This document shows positions 1 to 7,351 of a DNA stretch of 64,000 nt, piece after piece. Below the pieces are notes generated by a model, which was given only the letters and a program-made list of their open reading frames with translations, was not told the origin of the DNA and did not search any database. Positions within the stretch are counted from its first letter, which is position 1. Every line of letters begins with the position of its first letter. The translations under genes and the position numbers were made by a program. Source of the stretch: Actinomadura cremea. Its GTDB lineage: Bacteria > Actinomycetota > Actinomycetes > Streptosporangiales > Streptosporangiaceae. The stretch lies in the NCBI RefSeq assembly GCF_014648495.1, contig NZ_BMRF01000028.1, forward strand, positions 33,108 through 97,107, read 5' to 3'.

Positions 1-866
1 CCACCCAGCGAACCCACCGCCAGGCACACCGCCCCCACACCCAGCACCACCGGCAGACGCCCCTCACCACGCCCCGCCGACCAACCCCCGACCGCATCAC
101 CCACCGTCACCACCAGCACCAGCAGCGGCACCCACACCGCCGCCACCCCCGTCCCCCTCACCACCAACGGCACGTACTCGTCCAGCGACGTCACCCCCAT
201 CAACACCACCGACAACACCACCGCACCGCCCACCCCCGGCACGCCCCGCACCTGCCGCCACCCCTCACGCACCACCCCCACGAACGACCCGTCCCCCTCA
301 CCACCCCCACGCGACTCCGGCAGCGACCACCCCGCCACCGCACCCAGCACGCACACCACCACACTGACCACGCCCAGAGCCCGGTAACCGCCCACCGCCA
401 GCAACGGCGCCGCCGACCCCGACGCCGCGACCACCGCCAGCAACGACACCGCCTCCGACCGACCGATCAGACGCGCATACGACCCCGACGCCCCGACCCG
501 GTCCAACTCCTCATACACCAGCGCCTGCAACGTCCCCGACCGCAGCGCCGAACCCACACCCCACAACACGAAACCCGCCGCGAACGCGGGATACGACGGA
601 ACGAACGCCCACAGGCCGAACCCCGCACCGGCAAGCAGGGGAGCGATCACCAACAGCAACCGGCGCGAGAAGACATCCGCCCACAAACCGGACGGCAGCT
701 CGAGAAGAAACGTCGTGACGGACCAGATCACGAACAGCGAAGAGATCTCGGCGGGGGACAACCCGGAATCGGCGAACAGCAGCGCGTACACCGGGTACAG
801 AACGATGAAGTCCTCGAGGAACGCGTAGGCGTACAGCCTCCGCGCTAGCCCCGCCTCAGCAGAAGG
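1..866 (-). CDS. MFS transporter, N-terminal part (runs off left edge)
   Basis: Reading the minus strand from 866 to the window edge gives an open frame of at least 288 codons with the look of a major facilitator: a charged start (ARRLYAYAFLEDF), then alternating hydrophobic segments (VYALLFADSGL, FVIWSVTTFLLELPSGLWAD, LLLVIAPLLAGAGFGLWAF) and the loop-2/3 signature region ELPSGLWADVFSRR. It should move a small solute by proton coupling at the membrane; the substrate is not visible. The C-terminal half is outside the window. The start is odd: no ATG, GTG or TTG lies between an in-frame TGA at 869-867 and the first membrane segment, while an in-frame ATG (887-885) sits just upstream of that TGA. 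It is either disrupted at codon 7 or uses a CTG/CTA start. Confidence 0.85.
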
Positions 867-1577
867 TCAATGTCGTCGTCGCTTCATGCCACGCACCCTA
901 CGCCCACCACCCGCCATTCGCACCCCAATACCGGGCCGGGGGAGTCGAACCCCGGGGGAGAGACACCCCAACTTGTCACGCTGAGTAATCACCCATCGGG
1001 CATGCCGGAACGGCCGGGGGAGCAGCCCATCGCTCCGGCCTCGACCACCTTCGTCCGCACGGCCCCGCGCCGACGGCCGTGCCCCCGGCCGGACTCGCCG
1101 ACACCCGGACCGGCCGCCACAGGGCCGACAGCACCATCGTCGCCCGGACGCCGCCAAAGCCACACGCCCACAGTCCACCAACGCGCCGGGCCGGACGACG
1201 CCGACCCGAGCGGCGAGCCCGGGAATGCGGCGCCGAAGGATTCTGCAGAACCGGGACACCTGCACCGGCAGCACGACCAAGAACACACAGCAGCCAGCCC
1301 GAGTCGGCCCCCGGGACGCCTGAAGCCACGGGTACCGCCCGGCATGCTCGCACGCAGCGACACGAAGGGGACCGGCATACGCGTGCGTCGGGGACGCCCG
1401 TCTGTCAGGGCATCGTCAGAGCCTCCGATCCGCACTACTTAACATAATGTTCATTATCGACCAATGCTCAGCGGCCGCCGAGAAGGGGGCCGACGGGCGC
1501 TTCGTCGGGATGAAACCGACAGGCGGGCGCGCGAGTCTCAGTCTCGGAACTTTGACCATCCGCGACGGAAGGCGACC
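867..1577. other. Intergenic stretch between the divergent MFS gene and the 1578 gene
   Basis: About 710 bases with no coding frame I can support; the long frames here are low-complexity products of the high G+C content. It holds a short hairpin that resembles a tRNA T-arm (936-955, read on the minus strand), an AT-rich island with a perfect palindrome (1444-1457), and presumably the promoters of both flanking divergent genes. Confidence 0.6.
1444..1457. promoter_or_regulatory. Perfect palindrome in an AT-rich island, operator candidate
   Basis: ATAATG-TT-CATTAT is a perfect inverted repeat with a 2-base spacer, inside the most AT-rich stretch of this part of the window (about 1438-1465). 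It lies about 120 bases upstream of the GTG at 1578. The shape suits a dimeric regulator binding at a promoter; no regulator gene is adjacent, so the partner is unknown. Confidence 0.5.
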
Positions 1578-2138
1578 GTGAGCGAACACCTCGACCAGGT
1601 CTTCGGGCAGCTCGTACATCGCAGCTGGGACCGATTCTCCGAAGATCTCAAGGCCCGCGAGATCGACGACCTGCTCGTCGGCGCCGTCATCACGGCGGCG
1701 GTCGCCCAGGGCAACGCCCTCATCGATCTCAACTCCGACGGCCGGCACCATTACCTTCGGTTCCAGCACCTGCAGCACAAGCACCGCCTGATGTTCCAGC
1801 TGACGCACCTGACCGGCGACGTCGCCTCGGCCAAGGTCCTGCAGCACCACGCGTCCGTCACGATCGCCTACGGCGAGTACGTCGAGGACGCCCGAACGGT
1901 CTGGCAGGCCCTCAAGAGCGAGGTCAAGAGCGGTTTCCTCGACGTCGGCGAGCCCGGGGTGTTCACCGTCGACGCCGACCTGGGCACCGGGTACGTGTAC
2001 GTCCAGGTCCCCCTCCTGCTCGACCTGGACCAGTACTTCGCCGACCACTACACGGTGAAGTACCCCGTGCTGCAGGAGCACATCGCCGCCGTCTCCCAGG
2101 CCTGCGCGAAGTACCTGCACGGCCGCATCGCCGCCTGA
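1578..2138 (+). CDS. Conserved-looking protein of unknown function (186 aa)
   Basis: The GTG at 1578 follows a good ribosome site (GGAAGG, 1567-1572). The 186-residue product is soluble, has no signal peptide or membrane segment, and mixes acidic helices with a beta-rich middle (HHYLRFQHLQHKHRLMFQL) and C-terminal half (VTIAYGEYVEDARTVW, GYVYVQVPLLLDLDQYF). I do not recognise the family. It is followed after 14 bases by a second unknown gene that has its own strong ribosome site, so the two are probably co-transcribed. Codon use is less extreme than in the neighbours, with more AAG, AAC and GAC. Confidence 0.75.
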   Translation: MSEHLDQVFGQLVHRSWDRFSEDLKAREIDDLLVGAVITAAVAQGNALIDLNSDGRHHYLRFQHLQHKHRLMFQLTHLTGDVASAKVLQHHASVTIAYGEYVEDARTVWQALKSEVKSGFLDVGEPGVFTVDADLGTGYVYVQVPLLLDLDQYFADHYTVKYPVLQEHIAAVSQACAKYLHGRIAA

Positions 2139-2152
2139 ACCGGAGGAACGCC

Positions 2153-2680
2153 ATGCTTTCGTTGATCAACAAGTTCAAGAACAACGCCGAGGCGCGGGAG
2201 AGCAAGGACGAGGCCCTCATCGGCGAAATGGTGTTCACGATGGCGCACCTGGGCTGCCCGGTCATCGGGATCAAGTCCGGCGGCGACCTGCAGTACGTGC
2301 GGTTCAAGCCGGTGAACGACGACGCGCTCTACAGCTTCACGATCGTGCTGGACCGCAAGACCGGTGACGGCGCGCTGCAGCAGGCCGTGCTCGGGAGCAA
2401 GGCCACGCTGACGTTCGTCGCCGAGGTGAAGAACCACATCGCCGACCCCGACGACCTGGTGGCGATGTTCCGCACGGACATGGCGAACATGCTGCGCAGC
2501 CCGTGGTTCGGCGACGTCAAGCTCGATCACCAACTGAACTCGGTGACGGCGACGAAGAAACAGATCATCGACATCGACGACTACGCGGGCGCCGACGGCG
2601 CCGACCGCGACCGTCTCCGGCAGCTCCTCCAGGAGACCATGCGTGAGCTGCGCGAAAAGGTGGCGCCGTACAAGAAGTGA
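2153..2680 (+). CDS. Unknown soluble protein, partner of the upstream gene (175 aa)
   Basis: The ATG at 2153 is preceded by CCGGAGGAACGCC, a textbook ribosome site. The product begins with a lysine-rich amphipathic segment (MLSLINKFKNNAEARESKDE), then an alpha/beta body (MVFTMAHLGCPVIGIKSGGD, YVRFKPVNDD, LYSFTIVLDRK) and a lysine-rich C-terminal helix. The layout of both this and the upstream protein (beta strands framed by helices, under 190 residues) recalls YbjN-like or secretion-chaperone-like folds, but no diagnostic motif is present, so this is only a fold guess. No cysteine pairs, metal motif or membrane segment. Confidence 0.75.
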   Translation: MLSLINKFKNNAEARESKDEALIGEMVFTMAHLGCPVIGIKSGGDLQYVRFKPVNDDALYSFTIVLDRKTGDGALQQAVLGSKATLTFVAEVKNHIADPDDLVAMFRTDMANMLRSPWFGDVKLDHQLNSVTATKKQIIDIDDYAGADGADRDRLRQLLQETMRELREKVAPYKK

Positions 2681-3072
2681 CGGCCGGTGGCGGCGTGCCC
2701 TCCGCGTACGCCGCCACCGCTCCCCTCCACGGTGGGCCCGGACGGAGAAATGCCATACCGAACAGAAGCTGAATTCTGTCTGGTATCGGATTGGTTGGGA
2801 AGTTTGTCCATCTTGCTCGTTCATGTCGCTCTGCGTCGCGGGTCGGGCGGACGGGCGGGAGCGGTCGGCGACTTCGCGCGCCGCGGCGGCGTCGGGGGCG
2901 GCCTGGAGTCGGACATGGACGGTCCGCCATTGCGAGGTGATGCAGTCGGCACCCCTCGCCGGGACCCTCGACCGTGTCCGGGAGGCCCGGCGAGGCGTGC
3001 GAAGCCCAGGGCCGCGTGCCGGTGTCGCCCTGCCGGGTTGTTCGGATCTCTTTCCGGCGGCAGGTTGTGGCC
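2681..3072 (+). other. Intergenic stretch, no gene seen
   Basis: About 390 bases without a convincing frame. A locally AT-richer patch near 2750-2825 could carry the promoter of the downstream VOC gene. No strong hairpin was found. Confidence 0.5.
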
Positions 3073-3465
3073 ATGGACATCAACTGCGTAATCGTCGACT
3101 CCGCTGACCCGGAGCGGCTGGCGGCCTTCTGGAGCGAACTGCTCGACCGCCCGGTGGCCGCGCGTTTCGGACCGTACGTCTGGCTGGAACGCAGGAACGG
3201 GTTGGGTGTGGGCTTCCAGCGTGCCGACCGCTCCAAGACCGGGAAGAACCGGCTGCATCTGGATCTGGCGTCGGAGGACCCAGCGGCCGAACAGGCCAGG
3301 GTGGAGGCCCTGGGCGGACGGCGACTGACCGAGTACGCCCCTGGAGGCTTCCTCGTCATGGCCGATCCCGAGGGAAACGAGTTCTGCGTCATCCCCGAAG
3401 GCCCGCTCGACCTCGACGACGAGGGACGGGCCGACTACCTGCCTGGAGACACGGAGGCGACCTGA
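3073..3465 (+). CDS. VOC (glyoxalase-fold) family protein
   Basis: 130 residues with the order of a single-domain VOC protein: start strand and first helix (MDINCVIVDSADPERLAAFWSELL), strand WLERRNGLGVGFQR, the second beta-alpha unit (NRLHLDLASEDPAAEQARVEALGG) and the terminal metal-side strand ADPEGNEFCVIPE. This matches actinobacterial glyoxalase-like proteins (PF18029 type). Such proteins bind a metal or small ligand and include drug-binding and isomerase members; substrate unknown. The ATG at 3073 has only a weak ribosome site; an in-frame GTG six bases upstream is an alternative. It stands alone. Confidence 0.85.
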   Translation: MDINCVIVDSADPERLAAFWSELLDRPVAARFGPYVWLERRNGLGVGFQRADRSKTGKNRLHLDLASEDPAAEQARVEALGGRRLTEYAPGGFLVMADPEGNEFCVIPEGPLDLDDEGRADYLPGDTEAT

Positions 3466-3613
3466 CCCCGGGCGGAGGCCTGACGGCCCTTACCGTCCGG
3501 CGCTGCGTGGGAGCACTCCGGCGATGGGAGCCGCCTGGATGCGTTCACCACTCCCCTGCGCCGCCACGACCTCAGGGTCGGGACCGGACGATCATGACTC
3601 CGCCGTCTCGCTT

Positions 3614-3931
3614 TCAAGCGTCCTCGGGTCCGAGGTCGAAAGTGAGGTAGAGGGACAGGCTGAACGGCTCCGGCTCGTCGTGCATGCAGTCCCACGAGAC
3701 GTCGACGACGAACACATTTGTCGTGCCGGCTCGCCCACTGCTGAGCCTTTGCGAACACCTCGGTGGTGGTGCGGGCGCGGAACAGTCGACGGGCCACCGG
3801 ATGAACCTGGCCGTCCTCGTCGTCGGCGCGCGACTTGCGCCGCGGCTCGAGCAGTTTGGTCCGCCGGTGCGCGTGGGGCCGAGGCGGGCGGCCGCGTCGA
3901 AGCGTCCGGGGGTGGTGGCGCGGTGGGTCAT
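3614..3931 (-). pseudogene. Small gene carrying two compensating frameshifts
   Basis: On the minus strand a gene opens with ATG at 3931, overlapping the stop of the decayed DUF72 gene by four bases. Its first 20 or so codons (MTHRATTPGRFDAAARLGP) and its last 36 (NVFVVDVSWDCMHDEPEPF onward) are in one frame, but the protein-like middle (QVHPVARRLFRARTTTEVF, AKAQQWASRHD) is in another. An indel near 3865 and an opposite one near 3735 would restore one product of about 105 residues. The frame running straight through has no stop, so a product with a scrambled centre could still be made. Family not recognised. Confidence 0.5.
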
Positions 3932-4114
3932 CCGGTGAGTTCGATGAGGCGGCGGGCGTTGCGGACGGCCGCGCCGTGGGGGTCGTCGCTGAAGTAGACG
4001 TAGGTGTCGTCGGTGAGTTTCGGGGATCCAGGCGGTGACGTGGTTCATTGCCAGCCCGAGGTGCCGATGTGCGTGGGCCGCTCCCCCGGTGTCGGGATGC
4101 CGTCGGGTGGGTTC
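3928..4114 (-). pseudogene. Collapsed DUF72-family gene (ends only)
   Basis: Minus-strand reading shows the DUF72 N-terminal signature ERPTHIGTSGWQ (about 4047-4082), followed almost at once by a family-like C-terminus: HVTAWIP in one frame and KLTDDTYVYFSDDPHGAAV then RNARRLIELTG in another, ending at the TGA 3930-3928. Intact DUF72 proteins are about 240-290 residues; here fewer than 60 codons remain, so most of the centre is missing, and a TGA follows the tryptophan-glutamine. No usable start codon is visible after the upstream gene's stop at 4115. The end overlaps the next ATG as ATGA, as in an old operon. Confidence 0.65.
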
Positions 4115-4576
4115 TTACCCGGTTGTGCGGCGGTGGGGTTCGAGGGCGCGGATATAGTCGATCAGGCGGACGCCGATGTCGAAGGCGAGGTCGGGGGTGT
4201 CGAGGTCGGGGTCGGGCCAGGTTTCGGAGATGCGGCGCCAGGTGGTGCGGCCGAGGAAGGGGCCGGCGGCGGGGTCGTCGCCGAGGAGGGGGCGCCAGGT
4301 GGGTTCGGTGGTGAGGAGGTGGTCGAGGGCGGCCTGGTTGTCGGGTTCGGCGGGGTGTTCGGCGTGGAAGCCGATTTCGAGGGCGGTGGTGCGGGTGCCG
4401 GGTGCGAGGTCGGCGGGGATGAGTTGGGCTTCGTAGTGTTCGCGTTCGGGTCGGGGGGTGCCGAACCAGGCTTTGAGTCCGTTGTGGCGGACGTGCAGGT
4501 GGGGGCGGCCGAGGTCGGGTGGGGTGGCCGCGTGGACGATTTGTGCTGCCTGGTCGAACAGTTCCCGCGCGGTCAT
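4115..4576 (-). CDS. Hypothetical protein (153 aa)
   Basis: ATG at 4576. The product is soluble, with an amphipathic N-terminus (MTARELFDQAAQIVHAA), a strand-rich section (LHVRHNGLKAWFGTPRPERE, TTALEIGFHAEHP) and a C-terminal tryptophan/acid segment (WRRISETWPDPDLD, DIGVRLIDYIRAL). Codon use is strongly C-ending, as expected for an expressed native gene. I do not recognise the family. It was probably the first gene of a minus-strand unit whose next two members (DUF72 and the small gene) have decayed. Confidence 0.75.
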   Translation of the reverse strand: MTARELFDQAAQIVHAATPPDLGRPHLHVRHNGLKAWFGTPRPEREHYEAQLIPADLAPGTRTTALEIGFHAEHPAEPDNQAALDHLLTTEPTWRPLLGDDPAAGPFLGRTTWRRISETWPDPDLDTPDLAFDIGVRLIDYIRALEPHRRTTG

Positions 4577-4653
4577 GGTGGTGATCTTATGGGGCGGGTG
4601 TGACGGTGGTGTGCGGGTGTGTTGTGTCGGTGGCGGGCGGTAGCGTCCGCGGG

Positions 4654-5889
4654 GTGCGTCCGATCGATGTTGAGCGTGTGTCCGTGGGCGAGAGCGTGGA
4701 CCGGTATGTGGAGATGGTGCGGGCGAAGACGGTGACGGGGGCGCTGGCGCCGGGGACGGCGGAGGTGTATGCGCGGGATGCGGTGACGTTCGCGGTGCTG
4801 GCGGGTGCGGAGCGGGTGCTGGACGATCTGTCGGGTGAGGACGTCGATGCGGTGTTGTTGAGGTTCGCGCGTAAGCCGGATGGTCGCCGGTCGGGTTCTG
4901 GTGCGGTGGGTTCTGGTGCGGGTGGTGCGGTGCAGAGTGCGGCGTCGCAGGCGCGGTTTCGGCGGTCGGTGTCGGCGTTGTTCCAGTACGCGGTGGTGGC
5001 GGGGTGGGTGCAGTTGAATCCGATGCAGGCGGTGACGGTGCGGCCGCGGCATCGGGGTGGGTTGCGTGCGGAGCGGCGGGCGTTGACGGTGGAGCAGGCG
5101 GAGGGGTTGCTGGGTGCGGCGCGGGGGTTGGCGGATGCGGGCGGGGGTGCGGGTTCGGGGCGGCGGTCGGATCAGCGGACGGAGTTGCGGGACGGGTTGA
5201 TCGTGTTGTTGCTGGCGGCGGTGGGGCCGCGGGTGTCGGAGTTGACGCGGGCGAATGTGGAGGATTTCTTCGTCAATGGGGGGACGCGGTATTGGCGGGT
5301 GTTCGGTAAGGGTGGGCGGACGCGGGATGTGCCGTTGCCGGGTCCGGTGGTGGAGGTGCTGGACGTGTATCTGGCGGAGGGGCGTGGGGGGCTGGATCGG
5401 GGGCGGGAGCCGAAGGCGTTGTTGTTGTCGTGGCGGGGGCGGCGGTTGGCGCGGGGTGATGTGCAGGGGGTGATCGATCGGGTGCTGGCGCGGGTGGAGC
5501 CGGGGCGGCGGCGGAGTGTGACGCCGCATGGGCTGCGGCATACGACGGCGACGCATTTGTTGGCGGCGGCGACGGACATGGATGCGGTGCGGCGGGTGTT
5601 GGGGCATGCGGATCTGGCGACGTTGGGGCGGTATCGGGATGAGTTGCCGGGTGAGCTGGAGGCGGCGATGCGGGTGCATCCGCTGCTGGGGTCGGTGGTG
5701 TCAGAGCCAGCCGAGTTCGGTGGGTTGGGGGAAGCCGCGCTGCCAGATTCCGTAGGCGGTGAGGGTGATGGCGGCGGGGGCGAAGGTGATGATGAGGGTG
5801 CGTCCGAGGTGGTGGCGGGTGTGCCATCCCCAGGCGGTGAAGGCGGTGGCGACGGCGATGCCCATGAGGGCGGTGCCGCCTTCGAGTGA
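4654..5889 (+). CDS. Tyrosine recombinase / integrase-like protein
   Basis: Counting from the GTG at 4654 (411 residues) there is an N-terminal SAM-like core-binding domain (about 10-120) and a catalytic domain with the full set: R193 (GPRVSEL), K219 (FGKGGRTRDVPL), H292 and R295 (HGLRH), H318 (LGHADLATLGRY) and nucleophile Y327. It should cut and rejoin DNA through a 3'-phosphotyrosine, like XerC/D. A Gly/Ser linker (79-95) separates the domains. An earlier GTG at 4600 is possible. No excisionase, phage gene or flanking repeat is seen, so this looks like a solitary chromosomal recombinase. Its last 63 codons are Gly/Glu-rich, of no known use, and lie antisense to the gene ending at 5701. Confidence 0.85.
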   Translation: MRPIDVERVSVGESVDRYVEMVRAKTVTGALAPGTAEVYARDAVTFAVLAGAERVLDDLSGEDVDAVLLRFARKPDGRRSGSGAVGSGAGGAVQSAASQARFRRSVSALFQYAVVAGWVQLNPMQAVTVRPRHRGGLRAERRALTVEQAEGLLGAARGLADAGGGAGSGRRSDQRTELRDGLIVLLLAAVGPRVSELTRANVEDFFVNGGTRYWRVFGKGGRTRDVPLPGPVVEVLDVYLAEGRGGLDRGREPKALLLSWRGRRLARGDVQGVIDRVLARVEPGRRRSVTPHGLRHTTATHLLAAATDMDAVRRVLGHADLATLGRYRDELPGELEAAMRVHPLLGSVVSEPAEFGGLGEAALPDSVGGEGDGGGGEGDDEGASEVVAGVPSPGGEGGGDGDAHEGGAAFE

Positions 5890-6408
5890 GTTGGTGGTCC
5901 AGGTGAGGCCGACGGCGAGGGCGGGGACGGTGGTGAGTCGTGCGGGCGGGGCGGGGTGGTGGGCGAGGGTGCGGGCGAGGGCGGCGATGATCAGGGCGAC
6001 TCCGGCGTACCAGATGTAGTGGCCGGCGACCTCGTCCCAGAGGTGGACGACGGGGAGGCCGGGGGTGTCGTTGCCGACGGAGTTGGCGGCGAGGTGGATG
6101 CCGTGTCCTTCGACGTAGGTGATGGCGCCGGTGAGGTAGAGGGTCCAGGTGAGGCGGTCGGCGCGGGCGGTGTGTAGTGCGGCGGCGGCGGTGAGCAGGA
6201 CGGTGTAGGGGGTGAGGATGTCGGCCCAGTCGGCCCAGCGTGTGTGGCCGATGGTGCCGAGTCCGGCGAGGCCGAAGCCGATGTGGTGGGTGAGGCTGTA
6301 GAGGACGGCGCAGGCGGTGAGCCATCGCAGGGGGTGCGGGGTGGTGTCGGCGGCTGCGGTGGGTGTGGTGGTGTGCGGTTCGGCGGGTGTGGCCGGTGGC
6401 GTGGTCAT
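5701..6408 (-). CDS. Polytopic membrane protein of unknown function (235 aa)
   Basis: ATG at 6408 with ribosome site GGGGAGGGGC. After a Thr/Pro/Ala-rich cytoplasmic start come about six or seven hydrophobic segments, for example WLTACAVLYSLTHHIGFGLA, YTVLLTAAAALHTA, YIWYAGVALIIAALARTLA and TLIITFAPAAITLTAYGIW. Histidines cluster at membrane edges (LTHHIGFGLAG, YVEGHGIHLAAN, LWDEVAGHYIWY), which could be metal or heme ligands; that is inference. No family recognised. Its 3' end overlaps the converging integrase gene by 189 bases. Confidence 0.8.
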   Translation of the reverse strand: MTTPPATPAEPHTTTPTAAADTTPHPLRWLTACAVLYSLTHHIGFGLAGLGTIGHTRWADWADILTPYTVLLTAAAALHTARADRLTWTLYLTGAITYVEGHGIHLAANSVGNDTPGLPVVHLWDEVAGHYIWYAGVALIIAALARTLAHHPAPPARLTTVPALAVGLTWTTNSLEGGTALMGIAVATAFTAWGWHTRHHLGRTLIITFAPAAITLTAYGIWQRGFPQPTELGWL

Positions 6409-6570
6409 GCCCCTCCCCTGGCGTGGATGGGTGTCCATCATGGCGTGGGGAGGGGGTGGTTCGCGGGCGGCTCGTCCGTGAAGTGGGGGGTCCGTACTGC
6501 CGAAAGTGGGGGGTGGTGGTGGTCGTTCGGCCGATGCCCTGGGTGGTGGCCGTTGCCTAGCGTCGTGACC

Positions 6571-7245
6571 ATGGACGGTGTCATGGATCTGGTGCACACG
6601 GCGGTGACCTCGCCGTGGTTCTATCTCGTGTTGTTCGCGGTCGCGGCGATCGACGGGTTCTTCCCGGTGGTGCCCAGCGAGAGCACGGTGATCACGGCGG
6701 GGGTGTACGCGGCGTCGGTGGGTCAGCCGGACCTGGTGCCGGTGGTGGTGCTGGCGGCGGCGGGTGCGTTCATCGGCGATCACGTGTCCTACACCGTGGG
6801 GCGGTTGTCGGGGGGACGGCTGGAACGGCGGTTGCGTCCGGGGACGCGGCGGCATGGTGCCTTCGCGTGGGCGGGGCGGACGCTGGCGGAGCGTGGTGGG
6901 CTGATTCTGGTGGTGGCGCGGTATGTGCCGGGTGGGCGGACGGCCGTGACGATGACGATGGGCGCCGTCGGGTATCCGCTGCGGTCGTTCTCGATGTTCG
7001 CGGCCGTCGCGGCGGTGTCGTGGGCGCTGTACGGGGCGTTGCTGGGCTATGTGGGCGGGGTCGCGTTCGAGAACGATCCGCTGAAGGGCGTCGCGGTCGG
7101 TCTGGGGTTGGCGCTGGCGGTGACGGCGGTGGTGGAGGGCGTGCGTTTCGCGGTGCGCCGTCGCCGCGGTGACTCCGGTGGTGAGGCCGGGGTTGGGGAG
7201 AGTGCGGACGAGTCGCCGCGGGTGGGGACTTTTCCCGGCGCTTGA
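6571..7245 (+). CDS. DedA family membrane protein
   Basis: 224 residues with the DedA/SNARE-associated layout: N-terminal helix, the acidic re-entrant region (AAIDGFFPVVPSEST), a conserved small-residue loop (GAFIGDHVSYTVGRLSGG), the basic motif FARYVPGGRT-like segment ARYVPGGRTAVTMTMGAVGY, and C-terminal helices (WALYGALLGYVGG). DedA proteins are linked to lipid-carrier (undecaprenyl phosphate) recycling and membrane homeostasis. The next gene is a PAP2 phosphatase, which fits a lipid-carrier theme. No clear ribosome site precedes the ATG at 6571, so a near-leaderless message is possible; ATG 6583 and GTG 6565 are alternatives. Confidence 0.9.
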   Translation: MDGVMDLVHTAVTSPWFYLVLFAVAAIDGFFPVVPSESTVITAGVYAASVGQPDLVPVVVLAAAGAFIGDHVSYTVGRLSGGRLERRLRPGTRRHGAFAWAGRTLAERGGLILVVARYVPGGRTAVTMTMGAVGYPLRSFSMFAAVAAVSWALYGALLGYVGGVAFENDPLKGVAVGLGLALAVTAVVEGVRFAVRRRRGDSGGEAGVGESADESPRVGTFPGA

Positions 7246-7351
7246 TCGTCCTTCGTGACAGGCTTTGCACTCAGGTGACCGTAGGGTGAACTTTCGCGGT
7301 CCGGCCGGGGTCTGACCTGTCGGGCGGGTCGCGTCGATGGAGAGGGAGAGG

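Noticed and set aside
867-1442. Long open frames on both strands in the intergenic stretch
   Set aside because: Compositions are Pro/Arg/Gly/Ser-rich with no ribosome site or family pattern, as expected for shadow frames in very GC-rich DNA.
4573-5679. Long minus-strand frame rich in His, Arg, Pro and Gln
   Set aside because: It is the antisense of the recombinase gene; its composition comes from complementing GTG/GCG/GGG codons.
4600-5889. A phage or integrative element around the tyrosine recombinase
   Set aside because: No excisionase, replication, head/tail or transfer genes and no flanking direct repeat that I could see; neighbours are ordinary chromosomal genes.
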